From the NCBI GenBank assembly GCA_964395545.1, contig CAYNAW010000016.1:1-28937 (forward strand): DNA of 28,937 bases, read 5' to 3'. This document shows, piece after piece, positions 22,704-28,937 of the stretch. The position numbers and the translations under genes are program-made. The notes beneath the pieces were generated by a model. It searched no databases. It was not told the DNA's origin and saw only the letters and a program-made list of their open reading frames with translations. The stretch's first letter is position 1. Every line of letters starts with the position of its first letter. The stretch is from CAYGVX01 sp964395545. Its GTDB lineage: Archaea > Thermoproteota > Bathyarchaeia > Bathyarchaeales > SOJC01.

Positions 22704-23315
22704 TTAACGCTGAAACCCCTCAGCCTCTTCAAGCTTGCCTTCGTCGAACCCGAATGTTTTCTTGAGCTGCCGTTTCATGGCACGTAGGTCGTAGCTCAAG
22801 CCGAAGTAGTCGGCGAAGAGCTGAGTGGTTCGCAGAACTTTGGTGTGCCCTACACGCTCCCTCATGATTAAGCCCAGTTCTTCCAGCTGTTTTAGATGGC
22901 CGTAGACGTGACTGCCTCGAACGTTCAGGACCTGTCGCTGGGGAACAGGCTGCCTGAAGGCTATGTAGGAAAGCGTTTTCAGCGGCCCGGTCGTTAAGAG
23001 GGGGCGCAAGGCAAGTCTCTGGACATGTGGGGAGTACTCTGTTCTCAGCTGCATAACGAAACGTTCGTCTTCCAATTCCAGTATTTCCAAGCATGTGTCT
23101 CGGTTCTCGTATTCCTGTTTAAGCGTACGCGCAAGTTGCTGAACAACGTTGGGAGAGCGCGTTTTGATCACGGAGGCGAGGGTTTTCTGGTCTAAAGGTC
23201 TGCCCGCGACGTATAATGCGGCCTCTATCAAGGCCAATCGTCGTTTCTGCTTGATCGTCTCCGGCAAAGGGGCAGTTTTAGGCAAGGTCTGTTCTGTTTC
23301 CCTCTGCAACTGCAT
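22704..23315 (-). CDS. scpB: Segregation and condensation protein ScpB
   Basis: 203 aa with two winged-helix domains: the first around ALIEAALYVAGRPLDQKTLASVI, the second around LKTLSYIAFRQPVPQRQVLNVRGSHVYGHLKQLEELGLI. Dimeric ScpB binds ScpA in the SMC complex. ATG 23315 lies inside scpA and overlaps its end by 38 bp, so translation is coupled. It is the last gene of the smc-scpA-scpB operon. The C-terminal tail (after about residue 190) is charged and variable. Confidence 0.92.
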   Translation of the reverse strand: MQLQRETEQTLPKTAPLPETIKQKRRLALIEAALYVAGRPLDQKTLASVIKTRSPNVVQQLARTLKQEYENRDTCLEILELEDERFVMQLRTEYSPHVQRLALRPLLTTGPLKTLSYIAFRQPVPQRQVLNVRGSHVYGHLKQLEELGLIMRERVGHTKVLRTTQLFADYFGLSYDLRAMKRQLKKTFGFDEGKLEEAEGFQR

Positions 23316-23970
23316 CGCCTCTCACGGAAATGTAGATCTCGCCGAACTCTTCCTCCTGCCACAGCCAAATTCTTCGTCTCTGCGCCAGGAAGAGAAGAAG
23401 GATGAACGTGCGGATCGTTTCAAGCTTATTCCGCCCCAAGACAAGGTTGGTGAACGTCAACAGGGGCTTTCCCTCTGAGAGTTTGAGCATTTCGTCATAC
23501 AGATGCTCCATGAGGGTTTCGATTTCCATCAAGTAGCGGTCTATTTCGGGCAGAATATCGAAGGGGGGCGGGAGGATGGGCTCTATGCGAGGCTTCAGAG
23601 GGAGCAGTTTCTCACCCTTCAAGACTGAATCCAAAGCCTCCAACAACTGCTCTACAGTAGTCGAAGTCAACTCGTACCGCAGTGGAAGGAAAATCGGCGG
23701 TGGAATAAAGTCGGCTGGAAGCTTAGGCACAGCAGGCGGCTCCTCAAGCTTCAACAGGAGCCTCGACTTCATCAGGTAGATGAAAGCAGACGAGTCTAGT
23801 GCTACGCCTGAGGCGCGGAAGTCAACTTCCCCGTGCTTCTGCATTTCCTCGAGGAAAGAGGTGAGCAAGAAGGATATGTTGACGTTCCAAGGTTTCACTT
23901 TTTCCAACTTGTGAATTTCAAAGAGTATGTTCCACGGCGGCTGCAGGTAGAAGGGCTTCCTCACTGACAC
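23278..23970 (-). CDS. scpA: Segregation and condensation protein ScpA (kleisin)
   Basis: 230 aa. The kleisin N-terminus PWNILFEIHKLEKVKPWNVNISFL binds the SMC neck. SSAFIYLMKSRLLLKL follows, and the C-terminal winged helix (WLWQEEEFGEIYISVRGD) binds the SMC head. The linker is proline-rich (VPKLPADFIPPPIFLP). The start GTG 23970 shares its first base with the last base of the smc stop codon, a tight coupling in the operon. Confidence 0.94.
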   Translation of the reverse strand: MSVRKPFYLQPPWNILFEIHKLEKVKPWNVNISFLLTSFLEEMQKHGEVDFRASGVALDSSAFIYLMKSRLLLKLEEPPAVPKLPADFIPPPIFLPLRYELTSTTVEQLLEALDSVLKGEKLLPLKPRIEPILPPPFDILPEIDRYLMEIETLMEHLYDEMLKLSEGKPLLTFTNLVLGRNKLETIRTFILLLFLAQRRRIWLWQEEEFGEIYISVRGDAVAEGNRTDLA

Positions 23971-26900
23971 TACGCATTAGCCTCCGTGAACGTGGCGGAC
24001 ACAACGCTCGAGATTCCGTTGCGATCGTAGACCCCATACACCTTCTGAGCCCGGTTAACCATCTCAGGCTTCAATGTAACGGCTATGAACTGAGATTCTT
24101 CGGATTCTTCAGCCAGAAGCTCTCCAAGCTTGGCCACGTGAAAGGCGTCTAGGTGGGCGTCGACTTCGTCGAGGATGTAGAAGACGGCAGGTGTGAGCTC
24201 TTGGATGGCTAACAGAAACGCGACAGCAGACACTGACCTTTCTCCTCCGCTGACTCCGCTGGCCAGAAGGGGTAGCTTACCTGGAAACTGAACGATCATG
24301 TCGATGCCTCCTGCGAACGGCTCCTCAGGATTATCAAGCTTCAGCTCCGCGTTGCCGCCGCCCGTTAGCTTCGTGAAGTATTTTCCCAAGTTGTTGTTTA
24401 TCTTATCAAAGGCTTCCATGAAGACTGAGCGCTTTTTGCGTTCAACCTCGTCCATGAAGGCTACTATCGACTGTTTCTCCCGTTCCAGTTCATTCATGCG
24501 CAGTGACAGTTCCTTGTAGCGGGAGATTTGGTCAGCGTAATGCGAGAGGGCTAGCTGGTTAACTGCGCCTAAGCGCTCAAGCTCGAACCTCATCATCTTC
24601 AATGAGGTCTCCGCCTCTTCAAGCTGCTTCGGTGTGATGGAAAGGGGGTCTTCATAGCCAAGCTCTCTCAGCTGCCTCTTAAAGTTGTCCAACTCCAGCT
24701 GCAACGTTTGAAGAGAGAGTTGAAGCTGGTTGTACAAGCGTTCAGCGTGCTCGTATTCACTGTCTACTTTCTTTAACTCCTTGTCTATATCGTCGATTTG
24801 CACTGTGAACTTCTTGGCTTCTTCTCTAGCGCTGAGGACTGTTTTGGAAAGCTCCACTCGAGATTTTTCAAGGGTCAAAAGCTCCTCCTTCAGCTGTTCC
24901 CTTTCCTCTAACGCCTCGCCTACCTCTTTCTCGACTATTGAAAGCTGCTTCTCTACCTTTCTAAGCTGAATCGTGAGGTTCTCGTAGCCCAGCCTCAAAA
25001 CGTTGTCATACTTAGACTGCAGAGTGGAATGCTCTGTTTCGAGGCTGCCTAGGTTTTGTCGGAGTGTTATTATGCTGTCAGCCAATCTGTCCCGCTGAAC
25101 CTCCAGTTCTTGAATATATGTCAGGTCTGTTTTAAGCCGCAGCTCAGCCAACCTGCTGCGAAGTACCTGCATTTCCTTCCGGATACTGTGACGCTGAGCT
25201 TTCTGAAGCCCAGTTTCCGTAGTCTCCTTCTCAAGCTTTGCCCGCACACCTTGGATGTACCAATCTATGCGCCTCATGTTCCGCCTCGTAAGCTTGAAGC
25301 TCCTCTTCACCCTGGCGATCTCGGTCTCAAGCGTGCCGATCGCTTCGGAAAGGCGTGTTATCTCATTCCTCGTTCGCTGAATCTCTTCTTCGAAGAATGA
25401 GACGTCTTTTCCTCTCTTAGTCAGATGTTCATGTAGAGCTCTAACAGCCTCATCCAAACTTTTGAGGGCAGTCTCGCTGGGTATTATCGTGGAGAAATCT
25501 ATGGGTGCACGGAAAAAGCCGCTTTCAAGCCCCCCACCGGCTTCGTAAACGTCTCCCTCTACGGTAACGCTTCGGAAGCCTTTGCGACAGGCGTCCAGCG
25601 CGGCCTTATCGTTCGTGGCAACTAGCGTGTCGCCGAAGACAAAGTCAACTGCCGGCCCATGTTCTCTCTCACACTTTACAAACGCCGTCGCCCGACCTTC
25701 CACGTCTCTTATCTCGGGAAAACTTACAGGCTTCCTTGCCAGACCTTTCAGTGGAATAATCCTGACTCTTCCGAGTCTTAGGCGTCTCAGCGTTTCAGCA
25801 CAAGTAAACGCGGAGTCGAAATCCCGCACGACGAGGGCCTCAAGCCAGTCTGCCCCAGCCGCCTCTAGGGCTTGCTTGTAGCGTCCCTCAATCTTGATTA
25901 ACCTTTTCAGGCGTCCATAGACTCCTGAGATTACGCCGAGTTCGCTCAACTCCTCAATGTTTCTCAGAGCGTTTTCTTCCGCGGCCACTGTCTCGGCCAG
26001 TTCTCGCTGTGTGGCGAACTCTACGACAGCCTCGCGTGCTGTTCCGGCGATTCTATCCGCTTCGTCAATCTCTCGCTCGATTGCTTCTTTCTGCAGGGCT
26101 TTCCGCTCGAGAGATTTCTGCTGCTCGGTAAGCTGTTTCTTCTGCTCCTTCTGGATACCGTTTAAGTCGTTCAGCGACTTTTCTAGCTCTTCCAAAGAAG
26201 TAGCGAATCGTTGCCTCCGATTTTTCAAGTCAGTCAATCTGTGGAGGAGAACCTTCTTTGAGGTTTGTTTCTGAGCATAATCTGCTTTTAACTCAGCCAG
26301 CTCTTGGTAGAGCTTGTCTAGGTGCTGTTCACATTCTCGGATTTCTCGGCTATTTTCTCCGATGCTTTCCCAAAGGTGTTTAGTTTCTGTGGCGAGAGCG
26401 TCATGTTTTGCCTGTTGGTCTTCCACTTCCTTCAGCAGTTTTTCCCTCTTTCTCTTCAGCTGCTCAGTTGTTTTTCGATTCTCTGCTATTTCTCTATGCA
26501 TCGAGTCGTGTTGTTGAGCATTGTTATCTCTGACCTTCTGCAAGCCTTCAAACGTCATGTTGCCGGCACTGATCTTTGTGGAGAGCTCGGTCAGCCGTGA
26601 TTTCAAATCGCCAATCTTTATCTGGACTTGGAGGACTCGGGTACCGCCTTCTTCCACCATGTCGGAACTGAGCCGCCTCCACTCGCTCTCGATGGAGTGG
26701 CGATTCTCCCGCATTCTATCCCGCACTTGTCGCAGGTTGTCAACTTTGCCCCGTGCCTCGGCTAGTCGCGCAGAGGTCTCTGTCATCTTGTCTGCCCTGA
26801 GTGCAGTTAGGTGGGAGAGCCGCATAGCCTCGAACCGATTAATCTCGTTCTGTATGTAGGTGTAGCGAAGCAGCTCGTTTCTTTCCCGTTCAAGGTCGTC

Positions 26901-27518
26901 GACCCGCTTCTGCACCTCGTCGATTCTTCCCATAGCGGTCCGAATTGAGATCTCGGCCGCTCGAAGCTTATCATCGGCCTCTGCCTTCTCCGCGTCATAT
27001 TGGGCTATGCCTACCAGGTCCTCGATGATTCTTCTGCGTTCACTCGAAGAAATGTCTGTCATGCGGGTAATCGTGCCCTGCAAGATAATGTTATGACTTG
27101 TGGAGGTAATCCCGGCCATGGACAGCATGTTGCCGATATTGGCCCGGGATATTCTGCGTCCGTTGAGACGGTAGACGCACTGGCCGTTCCTGAACACTTC
27201 TCTGGACACCGTCACGGTGCCTGTCTCGATAGGTATGCGACCATCCTTGTTGTCAAACTGGACCACAACTTTGGCTGACTTGGATTTTTCCACTCCAGAG
27301 TCGGGTGATCCGTGGAAGATTAGTTTGGGGAGGTTCTCGGCGCGCATTCTCCTGGAGCTGAGTTCGCCGAGGACGAAAAGGAGGGCGTCGACGATGTTAG
27401 TCTTTCCGCTGCCGTTGGGTCCGGTGATGACTGTGAATCCTTTGTCGAGGGTGACGGCGACTTGTTTAGGTCCGAAGGATTTGAAGCCCTTCAACTCGAT
27501 TCTCTTGATGTGGGGCAT
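23970..27518 (-). CDS. smc: Chromosome segregation ATPase SMC
   Basis: 1182 aa, full length. Walker A is GPNGSGKTNI (about 33-42). Two long coiled coils (about 170-500 and 690-1020) surround the hinge (about 520-690, GVISGVYGRLKRLIKIEGRY through the GGG run). The C-terminal head has the signature VSGGERSVSAVAFLLA and Walker B FYILDEVDAHLD. It compacts and organises the chromosome by loop extrusion as a dimer with ScpA and ScpB. The upstream TATA box and inverted repeat mark the operon promoter. Confidence 0.97.
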   Translation of the reverse strand: MPHIKRIELKGFKSFGPKQVAVTLDKGFTVITGPNGSGKTNIVDALLFVLGELSSRRMRAENLPKLIFHGSPDSGVEKSKSAKVVVQFDNKDGRIPIETGTVTVSREVFRNGQCVYRLNGRRISRANIGNMLSMAGITSTSHNIILQGTITRMTDISSSERRRIIEDLVGIAQYDAEKAEADDKLRAAEISIRTAMGRIDEVQKRVDDLERERNELLRYTYIQNEINRFEAMRLSHLTALRADKMTETSARLAEARGKVDNLRQVRDRMRENRHSIESEWRRLSSDMVEEGGTRVLQVQIKIGDLKSRLTELSTKISAGNMTFEGLQKVRDNNAQQHDSMHREIAENRKTTEQLKRKREKLLKEVEDQQAKHDALATETKHLWESIGENSREIRECEQHLDKLYQELAELKADYAQKQTSKKVLLHRLTDLKNRRQRFATSLEELEKSLNDLNGIQKEQKKQLTEQQKSLERKALQKEAIEREIDEADRIAGTAREAVVEFATQRELAETVAAEENALRNIEELSELGVISGVYGRLKRLIKIEGRYKQALEAAGADWLEALVVRDFDSAFTCAETLRRLRLGRVRIIPLKGLARKPVSFPEIRDVEGRATAFVKCEREHGPAVDFVFGDTLVATNDKAALDACRKGFRSVTVEGDVYEAGGGLESGFFRAPIDFSTIIPSETALKSLDEAVRALHEHLTKRGKDVSFFEEEIQRTRNEITRLSEAIGTLETEIARVKRSFKLTRRNMRRIDWYIQGVRAKLEKETTETGLQKAQRHSIRKEMQVLRSRLAELRLKTDLTYIQELEVQRDRLADSIITLRQNLGSLETEHSTLQSKYDNVLRLGYENLTIQLRKVEKQLSIVEKEVGEALEEREQLKEELLTLEKSRVELSKTVLSAREEAKKFTVQIDDIDKELKKVDSEYEHAERLYNQLQLSLQTLQLELDNFKRQLRELGYEDPLSITPKQLEEAETSLKMMRFELERLGAVNQLALSHYADQISRYKELSLRMNELEREKQSIVAFMDEVERKKRSVFMEAFDKINNNLGKYFTKLTGGGNAELKLDNPEEPFAGGIDMIVQFPGKLPLLASGVSGGERSVSAVAFLLAIQELTPAVFYILDEVDAHLDAFHVAKLGELLAEESEESQFIAVTLKPEMVNRAQKVYGVYDRNGISSVVSATFTEANA

Positions 27519-27554
27519 CTTCTGTGGGTCGCTCCGTCAACCTGCGGGTTGTAC

Positions 27555-27584
27555 AGCATCTTCTATAGGATGCTTCTATAAATA
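27555..27584 (-). promoter_or_regulatory. smc operon promoter: TATA box with an adjacent inverted repeat
   Basis: On the minus strand, TTATTTATA (about 27584-27576) is the TATA element. Directly downstream, AGCATC (27574-27569) and GATGCT (27560-27555) form a perfect 6-bp inverted repeat with an 8-nt centre. It sits between the TATA box and the expected transcription start, where a bound protein would block initiation. The leader to ATG 27518 would be about 35 nt. Confidence 0.5.
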
Positions 27585-27611
27585 ACTTAAAGGTTTTTTA
27601 AACAGGTAAGT

Positions 27612-28130
27612 CTAACTTTTTTGTGTTCGGCGACATTTCTCTGCCAGCTTCTTGACGAACTCTTTCACTTTCGGCTCTTCCCCGTGGATCAGAACGTAGC
27701 CGTCTTGCAGGTTATGCTGTAACCCCAACTCGTCTGCCAATCGTTCCACGTCCTCTTGGACAAGGTCGTCTGAGGGCAGGATTCGTATCCAATGTTCACT
27801 TCTGGGGATCCCTGCGATGAATTGTGAAGCTGGCTTGTCAGTTTCAGGTTCTTTTTCTATCCGGGCCGCGTCGAGTTTCTTAAGCCATATGTCGATGAAG
27901 CTGGAGCCGAATTTCTCCTCGGATAGGTTGATCAGGTTGGATTCGACGTCCAGCAGGTAATTCTCAATCGCGAGGACCGGGTCCACGTTCTTGGTGTCTG
28001 CCTTGTAAACGTTTATCATGGTCTTTGCCGAGCGCAGAGAGCTCATGATGGTGGCTGGAATCGGAGTTTTTCGCTTCCGGAGGTCGGTTATGAGGTTCTC
28101 GAGGGTTTGCCACCATTGTTCATAGCCCAT
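27612..28130 (-). CDS. Conserved archaeal protein, probably DUF2096
   Basis: 172 aa, soluble. An N-terminal helical part (EQWWQTLENLITDLRKRKTPIPATIMSSLRSAKTMINVY) is followed by an alpha/beta C-terminal part (SEHWIRILPSDD, LADELGLQHNLQDGYVLIHGE). Length and overall pattern agree with DUF2096, a family of unknown function; I recall this family from memory and could not search. GGAAAAGAAAG precedes ATG 28130. It lies upstream of smc on the same strand, about 95 bp before it, with a separate promoter between them. Confidence 0.6.
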   Translation of the reverse strand: MGYEQWWQTLENLITDLRKRKTPIPATIMSSLRSAKTMINVYKADTKNVDPVLAIENYLLDVESNLINLSEEKFGSSFIDIWLKKLDAARIEKEPETDKPASQFIAGIPRSEHWIRILPSDDLVQEDVERLADELGLQHNLQDGYVLIHGEEPKVKEFVKKLAEKCRRTQKS

Positions 28131-28246
28131 CTTTCTTTTCCTGCCTTGATACCGCGTGTAAGAGTTATGGATGCTTGTTAGATAAGTATTTATTGAAAAA
28201 GGGCTCCCATTGTTTCGAAAGGGGCATTTCAGCGCTGAGTGATTAA

Positions 28247-28355
28247 GCCGGGGTAGCCTAGCCTGGTATGGGCGCCAGACTCATAATCTGGAGAACACGC
28301 GGGCCACACGCCCAACGTCCAGACGTCGCGGGCTCGAATCCCGCCCCCGGCACCA
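28247..28355 (+). tRNA. tRNA-Met(CAU), probably elongator, with a variable-loop intron
   Basis: Acceptor strands GCCGGGG (28247-28253) and CCCCGGC (28345-28351) pair fully. The anticodon stem CCAGA/TCTGG encloses CTCATAA, giving anticodon CAU. T-arm GCGGG/CCCGC is at 28328-28344, the discriminator is A, and CCA is encoded (28353-28355). The mature tRNA without CCA is 75 nt after removal of a 31-nt insert between anticodon stem and T-arm. It lacks the three G-C pairs of an initiator anticodon stem, so it is elongator Met. The isoleucine CAU species cannot be fully excluded. Confidence 0.93.
28294..28324 (+). other. Predicted 31-nt non-canonical tRNA intron in the variable loop
   Basis: Exon CTGG (28288-28291) can pair with intron CCAG (28319-28322) as the central helix. 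The bulges are AGA (28292-28294) and ACG (28323-28325), and the intron's inner stem is GGGC/GCCC around CACAC. Cutting after the second base of each bulge removes 28294-28324 and leaves AG joined to GTC, the standard AGGTC variable loop. The exon strand used is the 3' side of the anticodon stem, so the splicing fold and the mature fold exclude each other. Confidence 0.78.
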
Positions 28356-28426
28356 ACTTTCCGAGTTGTTCATCTTATTGGCAACTTTACAGCGGTGTCT
28401 AGGCAGGTGAAAGATTTAACAAAAGG

Positions 28427-28432
28427 TTTAAG
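28427..28432 (+). promoter_or_regulatory. TATA box for tRNA-Thr
   Basis: TTTAAG at 28427-28432, within AAGGTTTAAGC, lies about 35 bp before the mature tRNA-Thr 5' end, consistent with an archaeal promoter and a short leader. Confidence 0.4.
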
Positions 28433-28464
28433 CTGTTTGCGTGTTGATTTTGAGTGAGCGCTGT

Positions 28465-28537
28465 GCCCCGGTAGCTCAGTGGCTAGAGCGATAGCCTTGT
28501 AAGCTGTAGGTCGCGGGTTCGAATCCCGCTCGGGGCT
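28465..28537 (+). tRNA. tRNA-Thr(UGU)
   Basis: 73 nt without intron. Acceptor GCCCCGG pairs with TCGGGGC (one G-U pair). The anticodon stem ATAGC/GCTGT (one A-U and one G-U variant pair) encloses CTTGTAA, giving anticodon UGU. T-arm GCGGG/CCCGC is intact. A full CCA is not encoded. Its 3' end is 1 bp from the stop codon of the convergent C_GCAxxG_C_C gene. Confidence 0.94.
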
Positions 28538-28538
28538 C

Positions 28539-28937
28539 CTATTCGTCGAGGCACAGAAGGATATCGACTGCTTTCTCCACAAATCGTGTGCATTTCTCGT
28601 CGAAGACTTTGCGCTCCCGCGCCTCCTTGAGCTGCTGAGGGTCTGTTAGGTCGTAACCTATGAGTTCTCGGCAGTACGGTGTGCCGAATTGACGGGTGAA
28701 TTGTTCGTAGAAGCGTTGGGCTTGCGCGGCGGCCGTTTCACGTTTTTCCATGCCCAGTTCGTTGGTTCCGTGTTTGAGGCCGATTGCCATGATGGCGCCT
28801 GTTAGTGCGCCGCAGAGGTTGCCGCATCTTCCGATTCCTCCGCCGAAGGCCGAGGCGATTTTTGGAATGAGCTCGTTAGGTTTGTTGCCGTAATGTTCGT
28901 GCATGGTGAGGAGGACGCTTTGGGCGCAGTTATAGCC
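28539..28937 (-). CDS. C_GCAxxG_C_C family redox-type protein, 5' end cut by window
   Basis: The frame stays open from the window end, so the gene begins outside. The visible part starts with GYNCAQSVLLTM, the conserved first cysteine motif, so ATG 28904 is internal. Further motifs are FGGGIGRCGNLCGALTGAIMAIGLKHG and PYCRELIGYDLTD, then a final Cys in FDEKCTRFVEKAVDILL. The family (TIGR01909) is small, cysteine-rich and thought to be redox- or metal-linked in anaerobes; function is not established. 132 codons are visible plus the stop. Confidence 0.86.
   Translation of the reverse strand, partial: GYNCAQSVLLTMHEHYGNKPNELIPKIASAFGGGIGRCGNLCGALTGAIMAIGLKHGTNELGMEKRETAAAQAQRFYEQFTRQFGTPYCRELIGYDLTDPQQLKEARERKVFDEKCTRFVEKAVDILLCLDE

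Noticed and set aside
28539..28904. C_GCAxxG_C_C gene starting at ATG 28904
   Set aside because: The frame continues upstream into the conserved GYNCAQ motif and runs off the window, so that ATG is internal.

Overview
The window is archaeal chromosome. It encodes TFB, ribosomal proteins L3, L4, L23, S8e and S30e, SRP19, Gar1, GatD/GatE, an archaeal-type glycyl-tRNA synthetase, Elp3 and a tRNA-splicing endonuclease. Promoters carry TATA boxes, starts are a mix of ATG, GTG and TTG, and two tRNA genes carry non-canonical introns. A complete smc-scpA-scpB operon, a probable DUF2096 protein and the tRNA introns point to a mesophilic or moderately thermophilic member of the TACK side, perhaps Bathyarchaeia. 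That lineage call is inference from gene content. I see no rRNA, CRISPR array, insertion sequence, phage gene or plasmid gene.

Layout. 1-764: a tRNA-Leu(UAA) cut by the window edge and carrying a D-loop intron, then a HAD phosphatase, both on minus. 989-2133 (plus): two tandem proteins, each a ribbon-helix-helix (RHH) DNA-binding domain fused to a GcvH-like (glycine-cleavage H protein) domain whose lipoyl-lysine is replaced. 2230-7766 (all minus): cation/proton antiporter, DUF3795 protein, L23-L4-L3, a presenilin-like membrane protease and a SPOUT RNA methyltransferase. 7861-19955 (all plus): bifunctional phosphoglucose/phosphomannose isomerase, GlyRS, a DUF47 PhoU-like protein, EndA, a DUF362 protein, S30e, an amidohydrolase, Elp3, GatD and GatE. 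19961-21665 (minus): zinc-ribbon coiled-coil protein, TFB, Gar1. 21918-22247 (plus): SRP19. 22253-27518 (minus): S8e, ScpB, ScpA, SMC. 27612-28937: a probable DUF2096 protein, tRNA-Met(CAU) with a variable-loop intron, tRNA-Thr(UGU), and an edge-cut C_GCAxxG_C_C protein.

How they fit together. Much of the window serves translation and RNA maturation: tRNA splicing (EndA and its likely substrates), wobble-uridine modification (Elp3), tRNA-dependent amidation (GatDE), tRNA charging (GlyRS), pseudouridylation (Gar1), a SPOUT methyltransferase and ribosomal proteins. The smc-scp operon handles chromosome structure. The most unusual item is the RHH/GcvH-like pair: a NikR-like layout in which a de-lipoylated H-protein fold seems to have become the sensor or partner-binding half of a transcription factor. 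Several promoters have perfect inverted repeats next to the TATA box (antiporter, DUF3795, smc), so specific repressors are likely. No gene-free stretch exceeds about 300 bases; the largest non-coding intervals are 8968-9188 and 21666-21917, and 28131-28538 holds two tRNAs.
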